From: Pomacea canaliculata
Lineage: Eukaryota > Mollusca > Gastropoda > Architaenioglossa > Ampullariidae
DNA length: 64,000 bases
Assembly: GCF_003073045.1 (NCBI RefSeq)
Contig: NC_037596.1
Span: 28,680,392-28,744,391 of the forward strand
Direction of reading: 5' to 3'
Below the pieces are notes generated by a model, which saw nothing but the letters and a program-made list of their open reading frames with translations, was not told the DNA's origin and ran no database searches. Positions 1 to 19,215 of the stretch are shown in pieces. A program made the translations under genes and the position numbers. Within the stretch, counting starts at the first letter, position 1; each line of letters starts with the position of its first letter.

Positions 1-3000
1 GGAGTCTCTCCCCCTTCTGGAGCTAACAGCTTGTCGTGGCTCACAGCAGTTAAGGCTGACCCTATTGCCATCAACTATGACCTAACTTCAATTGATACCT
101 TGTTTTCAGAAAGGTTCATGGGTGGATCGAGTCCTTTACAAAGCTTTTCAATTGACTACGTGACAATCAAAAGTCAAATCATAAGTATTAAGGAAAGATA
201 TTGTCCATCTTTAAAACAAAGAGGTCAACTTTCTGACTGTGAAGATCCAACGCCTGGATTTAGTCTGCGTAGTACGAGGTTAGTAGGTGATGCCGAGCTA
301 AAAGCTACTGTGTCTACTGAACAGTGCATGGAAGAATGCTCTAGACGTCCAAGATGTGTTGCCCTCAGCTTTTGTTCTTATTGTCAGAGCAACGAGAATG
401 GACCAAATTTTGTCAACTATTCGAAGAGAATAACATACGCAGCGTTGCAAAGGACTCACGATGGCAAACTACCATCTTGCTAAACAGAATACACACACTG
501 TTGAATTTAAAGAATATGACTGCTATTACTGATCTCACATCTGAGAGTCGCATTGTATCTACGAGGTACGGTTGTTATACCTCTTGTCTCGATCACGACT
601 TGTGTCTTGCCTTCACACTCTACAACACCAATGGGACAACTCTCAAGTGCACATGCCACAAAGGGTCACTTCTATCCTTGAACAAGGAACCGAGTTCAGA
701 CCTGTATTTCATTTCTCCACGCGCAAAGAGCATTTTGAGAGATGAGAAAAAGACATCCCTTGCACCATCCTTCTTTTTAAAGGACTGGCTCGTGGCAGAC
801 TGCACCAGCGATAACGACTGTCCTCAGAAGAACGTTGTGTGCTTTAAAGACAGATGCCTTTGTCTACCAGGTTTCTTTTTTTCAACACGTGATAACACTT
901 GTATTGCAAGTGAGTATAAATTTATCTTCTGATTCTGCAAAACACAAAACCACACATTTTTTATAAAACTAGAAATTAGGAAATGGCTTGTTTCAAAACT
1001 CCGCCATTGTTAAAGACAAGAAAAAGCAAATAGTTAATGACAGTTTTATGTTTTCAAACATTTGTACTAAAATGAAAATACCTGTTGACGCATTACAGAA
1101 AACATGCTTAGATAGATCACTTTAGTTTCTTTTTTATAATTTTTATCAGCATGCAGCACAGCCGACCTACAGAATACCTTCATGGAGTATCCGGAGAGCG
1201 GAATAAGGGGACATAACATCGCTGTACTGGATGGACTGACTATAGAAACGTGCAAGAAACTTTGTATCACGACTAACAGCTGTCTAACAGTTGATTTTAG
1301 AGGTGTGTAACAAACAGTTCGACAATCAAGTTTGTGCAGAATTTTGTGTATTGATATTACATAAAAATAGCATATCCAAATTTAACTTAAAACAATAAAT
1401 TTTAATGCAAACTTCAAAAAAGATTACATCTTCATTATTTTTTAATAATTGTTTATTGTTGGGAAATAATCTTTATATTAAGTGAGAATATTTTTCAGGT
1501 TTTTTTGTAGAACTTTGCTAAAGCCTGTCATGCATGATGATTTAGATGTCTTTAAGTAAGAGAAAATAATAATTAAGATATCCTCTTTAGAACTTGACAG
1601 TTGCTGAAGCCGATTGGTTCTTTCTTTCAATACTGCCAATCATTTTTGCTTCATCAAAAATTATTAAATTACATGTGCATACAGGAAAAATTGTCTAAAA
1701 AGTCACAATCAGCCCCAGTTAGCATGCAGTAATTTTTATTTGTGATTCACACGCCAGCCAAGGGAGGGCGCTGCCTGCTGCATGACGTCACATCGCTAAC
1801 AGCCCAGGTAGCCTGGTATCCTCACACCAGTAGAGGCTGGACCCACTACCAGAGAACCTGCATGGACTCTTCAGACTCGTATCCTGGACCACTGTGGTAC
1901 AACTCACCGTGTCGCAACAAAGTAGACTGTCCTGACCCCAACAGCTGGTGTCTGTTGGGAAGATGTGGATGCGTGGCTGGCTTTTCTTTGGACATAAATG
2001 ACATGTCATGTGGTTTAGGTAAGCACAGTTTTAGCTAACTAGTTTGAAAGATTATGAATATCAACTTAACGTGTCTTTGTTAGCCAAAGACGCAAGACTT
2101 ATTTTTTTTTAAATGCATTGGGTTTGTAGTTTTTTTTTTTTTTAAATGTACTTTTATTATGACACGTTGGTGTGAAAATTAGTCATTGTGGTCACTATTA
2201 TTATCAATATCATACACAATGAAGTCGTGTAGCAAGGGACAGCTTCGGTCCTACACTTATTATTTGGCGTTTGATACTTTTAATTGGTTTATTATAAATA
2301 ATAATAATAAACGATTACCAGTGAAATTAAATTTTTTTAAAAAGTTATTTCTGTCTTAAACATTCTCTAAAATAATCGCGCATTATATATTTGTTACGAT
2401 GTAAAAGAATCCTGCCGTGACTGGCAGAGGAGAGGTGTAAAGTCTGGTGTATACAGTGTCATTACGGCGGGTATCTCGACAAAAGTTTGGTGTGACATGG
2501 ACCACGGTGGCGGATGGTTGGTACGTTGTTTGCAAAACCAGATGTATCTACAACTACTGCATTCACACTGTTGTAATGCGCCTAACAACGATTTTATCTA
2601 GTATATAACATTAAATGTTTTTGTGTAATTGTTATTTGCTCATTTGTTCGGTTGCAGACGTGCCCTTTGTCGTACTATGTTTACCTTTTTTTAGAGACAT
2701 TCAAACCATCGCTGAAGTTCCTCATTTATGATAACACATGAAACTACAGTAGAAACAGTAGGTTAAGTATTTATGAAAGGTCTACAACGCTGAGTACAGA
2801 CCCAAGTTTTCTAAAAATATATCACGGTAGGTTTTCCAAAGACGTCTTGACGGTTCGGTAGACTTTTACCGGAAGTGGACGGACTATGAGCAAGGTTTTG
2901 GTGACGTCACCGGAGAGTTTTGGCTTGGTAAGAGAGATATCTCTTTCGATTTCCAAAGATATCACATTTCATCACATTTTTGTAAATTTATCCTGTGTGT

Positions 3001-4073
3001 ATTTTAAGGCAGTGTATTTGTGGTAATAAATCACATTGCTTGCGTTCTTCAAAAAGGTGCAGTATTTTAGTATTTCGTATGTCTGTCAGGATTATACAAG
3101 ATTCACAAACTTACACAAGGCAGACCTCATCGACTCCGTGTTGACCTCATGGAGGTGAGTGGAGAACGTCACTATGCTGAGTACTCGGCATTCAATGTGG
3201 GCGGTCCTGATACAAAATACCGACTCCAGGTCTCTGGTTATTCAGGTGACGCAGGTAAGTATAGGATGATTATTACACCTGGCTTAGTCTTATGATATAC
3301 GTAAATCTGTGCTGATTATTGTATAGACACATTTTTAAAACAGGCACTGTCACAATGGGAATTCGGCAATTTAAACTCGACATAAGCTACGCGATGTAGT
3401 AGCCAGGTGACACACACACACACAGCTGTCAGTGTTATATTGAACTTAGCTGTGCAAATGTTCAGGATGAATAAAGATAGCTAATGTGCTGTACAATAAT
3501 TTATAACAAGTAAAAACAATTTAACACCTACATTTATTCGGGCTTGAGGACACATACAGTTTACAACATTAATTTTGTTCTTCATTATTCAGCTTGTAAC
3601 TTATACACGTACCTTGAAAACTTACACTCGTAATTTTTTATTAAAGATCAGGTTGATCAGACTAAGCTGGTTTCACGCGTAACATGTTAATAAGTGAAAA
3701 TACTTTAGTGAATAATTCGTGGATAGATTATTGATTGTCGATATTTTAAAGTTACAGTTCTCTTTAACGTTTTTATCTGCCAGATGCTATGAGAATTTTT
3801 TGTTATCCTTTTGTTGATTCTATAGGTGACAGCCTAAAAGTACATAACAACCAAGGTTTCACCACACACGACCAAGACAATGACAATTACACTACCGCTA
3901 ACTGCGCGGTATATTACCACGGCGCCTGGTGGTACAGAAATTGTCACGACTCCAACCTCAACGGACGTTACAAGCATGACGGGGCCGTTGGTTATGACGG
4001 CATTGCATGGTATTATGCCAATAATGATAACAGAGGCTTCATTTTCTCGGAGATGAAATTCAAAGCAGTGTGA
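1..4073 (+). pseudogene. MACPF-PAN-EGF-FReD gene, copy 1 (3' part, broken)
   Basis: The gene enters from the left edge and its 5' end is outside the window. Visible parts, in order, are the C-terminal end of a MACPF domain (about 1-240), two PAN-like repeats and a small cysteine/EGF-like module (about 240-910), a third PAN repeat and second cysteine module (about 1151-2018), and a fibrinogen-related domain spread over four exons (about 2411-4073). Each part has a clear paralogue, in the same order and with the same intron positions, in the gene at 6698-12595. The visible part appears broken, with about one break, so it is treated as a fossil of a perforin-like gene. A sequencing or assembly error cannot be excluded. 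The FReD end is well preserved, including the calcium-loop region, the two C-terminal cysteines and a terminal stop, which suggests that any inactivation is recent. Confidence 0.75.
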
Positions 4074-4735
4074 CATTGCATAAACTCTCTTTAACCCAAG
4101 CTTAGTATACTGGGTGCTTGATGCTGATGTTGTGGTGACATAACTCTAGCGTGACCTGTGTAGCTCTTGATTTTCTCCCAGGATACCAATATGTTATTCT
4201 CAATGATTAAAACAACTCTATTTTCCCTTTCTGTGGGTCTTACGGAAATTTTTGTGCCTACGTGTGTATCTGTATGCAAAACCCATTGCTATACTCTAAC
4301 TACAAATCAAATATTTACGAATATATGTCTATTATATATATTGTCTTTCTAATTCCTAGACAAGGCAGATATGATCAAGGTGTAAATACCATTAGGCGCT
4401 GAAGGTGGTTGATTTCGTGCTTTACCGGTGAACTAAATAGCCTTGGCCTTTCTTCTGTTGTCTGAAAGTCTTCCTGCTTTTAGCATAATTTCACATTTAG
4501 TCATCAACGGACATATTGCATTATTTAATACTAGAATTATAAAAGGTAAGATATTGTAAAACGCTTAGCTAAAGAAATTAAAAACGATCTTACATTATGA
4601 GTGATGTTGAGACAAAACTGGTCTAGCAATAATTTCTAACTAAACGTCACTTTTATGATAAAGATGAAACAGCTGTGTTGTTCAGCAGTCTGAGAGATAA
4701 CTATCAACACATCATATCTATCTTTATATTAGAGT
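4074..4735 (+). repeat. Duplicated 3' flank, copy 1
   Basis: The sequence downstream of the copy 1 stop is similar to 12596-13263 downstream of copy 2. A very similar stretch is 4501-4640 against 13031-13170. Similarity fades near 4735 and 13263, which marks the distal edge of the tandem duplication. It probably contains the 3' UTR; I assign no polyadenylation site. Confidence 0.6.
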
Positions 4736-6560
4736 ACCGCAAACAAAACCTGGAGAAAGAAAAGTACCTTCTTCAAAACCCTTTTTTTCGGCGGTATAAA
4801 ACTTTAAATAATCTTTACCTCTCTGCAAACAGACGCGATAATTTTGTCGACATTATATAAATGGTCTTTTGAATTCTGATTCCCGCTATGCTCAGTTACA
4901 TAGACTTTACAAAGTGGACATACAGATCATATGTTTATGAAGAAACATTGTCCATGAATACTTCAGCGATGTATCGTTCTAAGCTTTAATTTTGTTATAT
5001 ATCTAGTCTGATTTTATTCTTGATTTTTATTGTTTTCTTAACTATTCCTGTTACTGTAAGCTTTAGCATGGATATCCCGTTAGAGTCTTTTCTATTTTGA
5101 TAATGGTATTGTCCTACGTCCAATGTTCAAAAGTGACAGAGAAGAAAAATAACTTTAAACATACACTGTATGATGATGATGATGATGATGATGATGACGA
5201 CGACGTCGACGACGATGATGATGATGATGATTATTACTTGGTATGCATTACTGGAAACAGACTGCTATGATGCATATATAGGCAATGTATGAATATATCA
5301 AAACAAACCACTTTAAAAGTAAGGGAAATTCGTAATCATCTACTTAAGTACGAGGACCAAGTGCAGAGGTCGTACCATCAACCTTTATACTCCATTCAAA
5401 ATGCTCAGGACTCAAGTTTTCAGTCTCACCGTACCACCTAGGTCTAGGTTCGTCGTTAGACAATTAAATGAAGTGCTATGAAACTTTTTTGTGCAGCAGT
5501 CTGAAGAAGATAAAATTTTACTTTATTGTAACTTTATTATTATTCTTTCAAAAATTATAATTATATAAAATACTTTTTATAAGTATAGACATTTCAAAGT
5601 AACCATAGTAACCTACACGAGCTTTACGTGAGGAGCGATTAATTGAGACTTAGAGACGCTCTCCACCACCAGTTTGTTAACCAGGAGCAAATTATTCCAC
5701 TACTTGTACTGTTAAAGAATAGACTAGGGAAGATAACCCTGTCAAAGAAGTTTAGGTGTTAATAGAATCTAGACAAATGCTTTTTATAATGAAAGTATTG
5801 GTCTGAGCATAAGTGTTCTGAGAACAAAAATTCAAACGGAAAAAGCGTCGTCCACAGACCAATGCAAACGTATTTACGACTAAAGCAACCTGTCCACTGA
5901 CGGGTATTGGCTGTGGTGTTACTTGCTAATGAGATGGGTGTCACCAAATGAATACACCCAGGACATAATGAATTGTATCAGTACAGAAATATTTTGGAGT
6001 TGTCCCGACTCAGTCCAAGCCCCCTTTAGGCACACTCCGCTTACTCCATAATTTTCTACCTACGGATTATGTATATTGGTCTTAATGCTTGCTAATTCTT
6101 ATTCTTATTGTACGTGTGACATTATGTGTACGTGCGTGTGTAATAGTGCTTTCGTAGTTGGGGTGTGTGTGTGTGTGTTTCGATAGTAAAGCATTTGGCT
6201 CACGTCCACACGAGGAAATGCGCCTTAGAATTATTATCGTAAATAATAAAAAAAATTCTGTTATTATAGTTCTTAAATTATTGAATAGATGACTAGATAC
6301 GTTTGTTTTTGATTCTAACCTAATTAACTACTAGAGTGAGATTATATAATACTCGTATATAATTGTTATGTGTTCGTGACCGAAATGAAGCAATAGATGG
6401 TATAAGATCGTAACATAATCTCTGTGACTATAATGGGGGCTCTCTGTCTTTTCAATTATAATTTTGATCTGTATGGGCGATCATACCAACTCTCAACTCG
6501 TGTTTCGTGCTTGGCACACACTAACACTAATTTGCGGCCATTCAGCAGCCCAGGATGTTA
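4736..6560. other. Intergenic, no gene seen
   Basis: No coding exon or RNA gene is recognisable between the duplicated 3' flank and the promoter of the next gene. It holds a GAT/GAC microsatellite near 5171-5231 and a short GT run near 6160-6178. Confidence 0.5.
5171..5231. repeat. GAT/GAC trinucleotide microsatellite
   Basis: Runs of GAT flank a GAC-GTC-GAC centre that is locally palindromic. Confidence 0.9.
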
Positions 6561-6574
6561 CACTTACAGAATCC

Positions 6575-6582
6575 TATAAATA
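6575..6582 (+). promoter_or_regulatory. Putative TATA box of the MACPF-FReD gene
   Basis: TATAAATA lies 123 bases upstream of the chosen ATG at 6698. A start site near 6605-6615 would leave a 5' UTR of about 85-95 bases. The position fits a core promoter; the transcription start itself is inferred. Confidence 0.45.
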
Positions 6583-6697
6583 ACAGACTTCAATTGCAAC
6601 GACCTCATTGTTATTCAGTTGTTCTGTTTGACAACGTCCTTCGTTCATTTGAAGAGTATTCCTGTATGGGAGCTACAGCCACAACCACATCATAGAA

Positions 6698-12595
<5,898 letters not shown>

Positions 12596-13263
12596 CATTA
12601 CAGTCCACTCTCTTTACCCTCAGCGTAGGATACTGGATGCTTCATGCTGATGTTGTGTTCACATAACACTAACGCGACCTATGTAGCTCTTTGTTTTATC
12701 TCATGATAATAACATGTTGTTCTAAATGATTAAAACAACCCTGTTTTCACTTTCTATGGGAGATTCTTGTGGAGATTCTGGTGTGTATGTGTGTATATGT
12801 ATACAAAAGTCAATACTATATCTTAAATACAAACTGAATACCTACGGATTTATTTTTCAAGTTCACAAACAAGACAGAAATGTTCAAGGTGTAAATACGA
12901 TTAGGTGCTGAATGTAGTTTACAGCAGACGTTACGGGTGAATTAATAGTGTTGGCCCTTCTACTGTTCTACTTTGTCCAAAAGTATTCTTGCTTAATATA
13001 ATGAGCTAATTTTCCCATAATTTCACGTTTAGTCATTAACGGACACATTGCATTATTTAATACTAGAATTATAAAAGGTTAGATATTGTAAAACGCTGAG
13101 CTAAAGAAAATAAAAACGATCTTACATTATGAGTGATGTTGAGACAAAACAAGTCTATCAATAATTTTTAACTCAGTGTTTCTCTCAAGATAAAGATCAG
13201 ACAGCTGTATTGTTCAGCAATCTGAGAAATAACTATCAACACATAATATCTATCTTGACATTA
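12596..13263 (+). repeat. Duplicated 3' flank, copy 2
   Basis: Paralogue of 4074-4735, following the stop codon of the whole MACPF-FReD gene. It is evidence that the tandem duplication unit extends beyond the coding region. Confidence 0.6.
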
Positions 13264-13642
13264 GAACCACCTTTGAATAGTGCTTTAAACTTGTAAGGGA
13301 ATCAATTTCTTGTCTTTTTATCATTTATCATGTGGTATATCTGACCAAATGTGTGTTTAAGAACATTATACTATCACCTTGCAGGCGCTGACTGCCTTAC
13401 TGCATTCAAAATAATTTGTTATTTTCCTTCGGCTATAATTTAAGACAACCATAACTATGCTGCTCCTTAGCCCGATTAAAGAACATAAAAACAGAAAACA
13501 GTGTGTGTATTTTTTTTTTTGAAAACTGATGCAAGGGTTTTAGATAAAAAAAATGATAGAACTGTTAAGACAATAAACACACATTCACACACAGACAGAC
13601 AAATGCACGCATCCAAGGTGTTTATTTACAAGACAAGAGCCT
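13264..13642. other. Intergenic, no gene seen
   Basis: AT-rich sequence with short A and CA runs. No exon with domain similarity is visible. Confidence 0.4.
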
Positions 13643-13999
13643 TTAAGGCTAGGCACCTGCCAAAAAAAAAACTTTTACGTTTCACGCGATAGCGTGGATT
13701 TTTTTGTATCAGCTATTTAGCCCTTGACTGAAGGTTCAAAAAATAGTTTTACTGCACTTGTCACACCATCGGTTGCCATGGAAACAAACCAAAATGGCGC
13801 CCAAACAAACATTTTGAAAAATACAAAACTTCGTCAATTTTGTGAGTAGACTCGAACTTTTTATTGAAATAGTTACTTAAAAGACAGATCTACATTTCTA
13901 TGAAAAGAGATTTTTGCAAAATCAGCTTAGGTTTTTTTTTTATGAATTTTTTTGTAAAACACTGTGTTAAATTTCAAGAAATTTTGATTAAAAACAGTA

Positions 14000-14580
14000 T
14001 AACTACAAATTACTAAATATTTCTTTAAAATCGTTCATAGAAATGTTTATATATGTATGAAGAATTACTCAACCAAATTGCACGACTATATCTCTTGTCG
14101 ATAAAAAGTTTTGTCCTTTTGAAGTAAACAGTCTGTACCCAAAACAAGAAACTGAGAAAACGAGGAAAGAAAAACTGAAAGTTTAGTAACTACTAAACTA
14201 CTAAATATTTTTTAAAAGTGCCCTCATTTAAATGTTGACATGTATATAAAGAAACTCTCAACCGAATTTCATGACTATATCACATGTCAATATTAATTTA
14301 CAAGCTTTTGAACTAACCAAGCTTACCAAACAAGAAACTGAAAAGGCAAGGGAAAACAAACTAAAAGCTTAGTAACTATTAAACCAATAATTAGTTTTTT
14401 TTAAAAGCTCTCATGGATATGTTTAGATATGTATAAAGAAACCTTCAACCAAATTTTAAGCCTGTAGCACATGTTAATATAAAGTTATAGGGTTTATAAG
14501 TAAACAAACTGTAACATAAACAAGGAACGGAAAAAGCGAGAACAGAAAGTTCAAGCTTAGTAACTTTGTTTTATCTAAGC
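14000..14580. repeat. Three tandem copies of a ~188-bp unit
   Basis: The anchor CAACC(A/G)AATT recurs at 14070, 14259 and 14446 (spacing 189 and 187). Other landmarks recur in each unit: a TATGTATRAAGAA segment, an ACAAG(A)AAC segment and AGCTTAGTAACT-like text. Copies are clearly diverged. Confidence 0.7.
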
Positions 14581-15054
14581 CTTTCATGTAATTTACCTGT
14601 TGAATAAAAACTATAACCATCTTTCAATGTGTTACTACACATAACTTTAACATTACTAATAAAATTAATTATTTTGTTCACTTTTAGAAAAGTCAACATG
14701 GTTGTGTTGTGTACCCAAATGTTGACCAGGCTTCAGAGAAGTACACAGTAATAAAAACAATGGTGTTTGCAAACATTGAGCAACACAGTTATAGGTTTAG
14801 TTAGTTATATAGAAGTTCAGTGTCCACTAGCTTCATGGTTTTATGCCATTTATAGTCCTTTGCTATCTAACATTTAGTGATGCTGTCTCGCATATTGCTT
14901 TAAATTTTTGTGAGCATCTACTGAAGTAGCAGCATTAGTAGGAAACACTCTCATCTTTCTTAGCCTTCAGTTGCAGAGTGATGGGATGAACATCAACATA
15001 TAATTCTTTCATTAAAGAAATTATTTCAAAAGCTTATAGTGGAGTATAACCAAT

Positions 15055-15102
15055 TCTTGCGTCCTTATGCTCCACTGGGGGCGAATAGGAATAAGAATAA
15101 CC
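15055..15102 (+). repeat. Dispersed repeat tail (SINE-like)
   Basis: A segment containing ATGCTCCACTGGGGG and GAATAGGAATAAG closely matches 59485-59525, the other instance in this window. It resembles the 3' tail of a tRNA-derived SINE, but no A/B box is visible, so the class is a guess. Confidence 0.35.
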
Positions 15103-15599
15103 TATTCATGAAATCTAGAGATACATCATTGTGCACCAGAATTTGGGCAGCTGCTCATGTTCTGTTCCTCTGTATGCTAGGATTATTTTATGAATTATAC
15201 TTCTGTAGTCACATGGATTAAAGATGTTTGATTTTTGTGGCTAGGTGGTTTTTTTTTTCTGTCAAAAATTTATGGGAAAAGCACCAGCTGTCTGGCCTTT
15301 TAGGGGGCTGACAATGATGTGCTCTCTAGACACTGAATGGCTTCAAACTTGACTAGATAGCAGTTTTCTTTCTGATTGTTAGGAATGCTATACATAAATG
15401 TCTTCACAAATTCTGTTTGTTACATTTGGTTTGAGTAAGACAATCCAACCCCCACCCAACCTTTGTTATCTATGCAAATGATGTAAGCTCTGTTTCCCTA
15501 CATTCCTGACAAAGTACATAAATAACTAGCATTGCAAGTTCACTCAAATTTGTAAATGTTCACATCTAGTCCTGATTACTACCGAGATTTGCAGCAGAA

Positions 15600-16378
15600 A
15601 TTAAAACTTCGCTTTATTTTCAGCTCGCTTACCACATGACTGGTGCTGATTTCGACAGCCGAATTCCGTTCACTAAGTTACATTTTTTTAGCTGCTACGA
15701 CGGTCTAAGAATGTCCACGTGGTTTTTATTCTTTCGCACGTGGTATTGTGAGAAGAAATGAGCGTCTGACAGGCACAATGAACATTTAATATAAAGCGTT
15801 AATGTCTTAGAACGAAAATATCACAGAACTAGCTTTGAATTAGTGTCGCCATTGTTTACATCCGGAGCCCATGACAGTTGCCTTGTGGGATACCCGAGCA
15901 CTGCCGAAGTGTGTTCGTGTGACCTATGACCACGTGAAGGTCGGCGTTAGTGAATTCTGATTGGCTATATGCTAAGTATGTTACGCATGCGTCCATATAA
16001 GGAAGTTTCCGACCCTTTGTGTGGTCTACAAAAGAGCTTGTATCATAGCGTGGGGCCTTCTAAGGGTTTTGACACAGCCTTTGTTTGAAAGTACACGCAG
16101 TGACCTTTCGTTCGGTATGCGATGTGACGATGTTTCGCACGTGGACGAGTGTGTTGCTATGTCTCAAACATTCTCTATTCTCGCTAATTCTGCGCTCGGG
16201 AAAAGTAAATAGGATAGAAGTAGATGTTTTTATTGACGAAATAGACATATTTCTAGATTGTTCTATGAAAAATCACTTGGTGAGTGAATAGAACAGACTT
16301 TGAACTTTCACAACATGAAGTAATCTCAAAATGGCTAAATCTTAAAATTTTCGACAATTTTAACCCAGGTGCTTGGCC
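15600..16378 (+). other. GC-richer block with CCAAT-like and TATA-like motifs
   Basis: It lies inside the candidate TTAA element. The stretch has an ATTGG (inverted CCAAT) near 15959 and a CATATAAGG motif near 15996. It looks promoter-like, but no downstream coding exon is recognised. Confidence 0.2.
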
Positions 16379-16394
16379 TTAAACAAACAATTGT

Positions 16395-17030
16395 TTTGCC
16401 AATGTCCTGATTATCAAGCGAAAGAAACCTCCATGTCCTGTAGTAGACAATGCACTTTACGGTTATAACAGACTGAAGACATCATCACTTGCACAAGAAG
16501 CTGCTCCTGGATTTACCTGCTAATCTTTTTTATTGAATATAACTCAGAGTCTGTGTCTCCAGACTGTCGTTACAGCAAGCTGCAGGGTGTAGTTCGTGCA
16601 CCGGGCATATCATGTGTAACTTCCTTCAGGTCAGAGGTCATTCAGACGACTTGACCAAGTTCATGGGTCAAACTGCGCGACGTGATTGCGGCGGTTAGGG
16701 ACCTCCATTTGTGGCCAGCCTTTCCTTTCAGAAAACCGTTTTCTGAGCTCAGACATAAATCTTTTATTTTATCGACAACATCCTTCATCACAAACCGTGT
16801 TTCACGTCTGCAGTTAGAACACCGACCTTTCGTTTAATATTTGTTAAGTGGATCCTGATAATTAATAAAACAAGTGATGAGAACACCTACCTGGAGTTAC
16901 TTGACACATATGGCACACACTTTGTGTCACAAGCCCGTTTTGGAGCCTCACTAACATTGGTGTACAAAACAGAGAACAACATTTACATGCAGAAGATCAA
17001 GTGATGGCTGCTGCAAGCTATTTTCGGTTC
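16395..17030 (+). pseudogene. MACPF-domain relic (fossil copy 3)
   Basis: This is similar to the start and middle of the large MACPF exon at 7868-9490, including an LYGYN-like segment near the start and the signature region around YGTHF. It carries several breaks. No PAN or FReD parts follow within the next 2 kb. It is an old, decayed copy of the neighbouring family. Confidence 0.7.
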
Positions 17031-18985
17031 TTGAAGAGGAGCTATTTACTATTTACCGATTTTTTTCTGCTGAATGATCTCCCTTTAAATATGAGAAGCA
17101 TAGGCATATTAATGTTATGTAGCAAAATCTAGGTGACATAAACATTATGAATCCTTGAATTCCCTCTTCGTCATATTAACGGACATTGTAACTATTTTTT
17201 CAACCTTACTTTCCTTAACAGGCTTTTACAAACAGTGTAAACAAAAAAATAATAATTGTGAATTTGTGAATTGTAGGCAGAGTTGTCGTTACTCGGTCGG
17301 AAAGTTACAGTTTGGTTAGGTTCGTAAATACTAGCAGTTTACAGGTTACGTAATGTGTACGGTGGATATCTTAGCAAAGGCTGGAGGGCATCTTATCAGA
17401 ACAGAGCGGAACCAAATTATCGTATCTGCCAGGACTGTTTCTTAAACCATATCATTTATTTGATATGAGGATTGTGTTATGCAAGTGTTATGACAGACCT
17501 TAATGGATGAATGAATGATCAAATCCTTGTCAAATGAAAACTGAGGATCAGTGCACACCAGTTCCCAAAGTTGATATCCTCATCCACTGAAATACGTCAA
17601 CATAACAAATTAATGACAGTTTTATCCAATGAGATTTTATTTCTTTTAAGGAATGGCCATGTTTAAAAGCAACGTCGCCTTCATTAATGGTATGCTGATG
17701 TTTAAAAAATGTATCTAAAAAACATAAGTGGTGTATATACCCATATTTGGAAAATTAGTATCTTTCATGGATTTTTAACGTGTTTCTGGAAAACGTAACA
17801 ATGTAAAAGTCATTTACACTTTTGTTTATTATTAAAACATTTTGTGATGAATATTCTCTAGCTGGACTGGTTGGGCTGATGTTTGATCAACATTCACTGG
17901 GAAAAAATATTCATGTTGTCCCAATATAATAAAACAATTGCGACTGAAGAGCTTTTATTGTAAAGTGTTTTACACTGAACTGTAAAGAAAAATGTTTGCG
18001 CTCATAAAAATGCCAGTCGAGACACTTGAGAGTTGACTCAAAAGCTTATCAGCCCACATGTCTCGTTTAGGACCTTGACAAGCCGTGAATCGACAAACTA
18101 TCTGTTAATTCACTTCCTAGAACAAAATGTGGATACATGGTGCACGGAAAACAAACTGAAGTGCATTTTTTCTCTTTCACACACACAGACATACAATCAG
18201 CTGACAGTGTAATATTAAATGCAATATTGTAGTGTGAAAGAAGGGGGGTTTAGGAGACAGTGTTAAACTTCCTTTTTTCTAAAAAAAAACACCATTATTA
18301 ATACTTTTGAAAGATTGACACTCTTTTGTGCTGAACACATTTCTTAGTTGGTAGTTATCACTCAACTCTGGTCTATTATTTGTTTGGACTGTATCTCTGT
18401 CTTTGTGTCTTTGTGTATGTCTTCTTCTGTGTTCAGTTGAGACTTACTGTTCACATAGTACTGGCCTGTCATCATTTTAGTATCTTTACTCTTCAGGACA
18501 GTCCTGCCTCAAAAAGTGTTTTTGTGTACTTCATAAATCATAAGGATGATAAATATTTGTATTGTGCATATTGAACACGTGAAAACACACGCACCCAAAC
18601 ATACAGACTCACGGGCACGTAAGAAGGAAGTGTTATTAATGACAGCAGAAAGAGAAGTGAAGGAGGTACATACCTCCAGCACCTGCCCACGTTTAAATCG
18701 TGTCGACACTAGGAGGCGATAAAGGGCCTCCCAGCTCCTCATAAAAAAAGTATTTATCTACTACACCACAATAAAGTTCCGCGTTGCTGTGGTGCATGGA
18801 CACAGACGAGTTTTGAAGACACTGCTACGTGTCGCTTGTCATTTGTTGAAGTTGCAATTCAAAGTCATCTCGTCTACATATAAAACAACATAATGTGTTG
18901 TAAGATCACTGCATTTGCTTTGGTTGTCTTCGTCCTTCCGAAAACAAGTGGTAATTTTTTTTATGAACTAAAGTTTTTGAATCTG
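17031..18985. other. Intergenic, no gene seen
   Basis: AT-rich sequence between the MACPF relic and the orphan SRCR-Ig leader cassette. Short open frames here show no domain features or bordering splice sites. Confidence 0.45.
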
Positions 18986-18990
18986 ATTAC

Positions 18991-19130
18991 CACACACACA
19001 GACATATTGTTAAGTCGCTGATGGAGTGCTCAGCCAGTGATAAATCTCTTCCGGGACGCCACAGCTAAACCCTTCACAGTCGACTTTCAGCCATTACACT
19101 TTCAACAAGCCGGACTCTCCACATCGCCAT
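18991..19130 (+). promoter_or_regulatory. Type 1 promoter cassette, orphan copy
   Basis: Near-copy of the upstream regions of genes B (33030-33192) and C (43445-43615). The shared blocks are a TTAAGTCGCTGATG core, a CTCAGCCAGTGAT box, a GGACGCCACAGCTAAA block and the leader start. Unlike B and C it lacks the CACGTG E-box. Confidence 0.55.
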
Positions 19131-19215
19131 ATGTTTAGTCTGAAGACGAGAAATACAATGATGTACAAAGTAATCGGTGCCTACTTAACATTCTCTTTTT
19201 TGCTTCAAGGTCTGG
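19131..19215 (+). CDS. Orphan type 1 signal-peptide exon
   Basis: This 85-nt exon begins [19 protein letters not shown] and ends in phase 1 before GTAAG. It encodes a signal peptide that differs by one residue from that of gene B. Homology to the first intron of B continues to about 19585, then stops. No SRCR exon belongs to it before the type 2 leader at 20088. Because phases match, it could serve as an alternative first exon for gene A; otherwise it is the remnant of a duplicated gene 5' end. Confidence 0.55.

Larger units (their letters stand above)
13647..16378. mobile_element. Candidate TTAA-flanked DNA transposon, non-autonomous
   Basis: The left end GGCTAGGCACCTG (13647-13659) is an imperfect inverted copy of CAGGTGCTTGGCC (16366-16378), with 11 of 13 positions matching. 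Both ends are bordered outside by TTAA (13643-13646 and 16379-16382). TTAA duplications are typical of piggyBac and Kolobok superfamilies. No transposase frame is visible in the 2.7 kb, so it would be non-autonomous. It contains a 188-bp tandem array near the left end. The short terminal repeats leave room for coincidence. Confidence 0.45.

Noticed and set aside
3411-3425. CA runs as regulatory sites
   Set aside because: Short dinucleotide runs recur in many introns here (also 11938-11953); no support for function.
14000-14580. CRISPR-like array
   Set aside because: The units are 188 bp, contiguous and diverged, without spacers; it is a eukaryotic tandem repeat.
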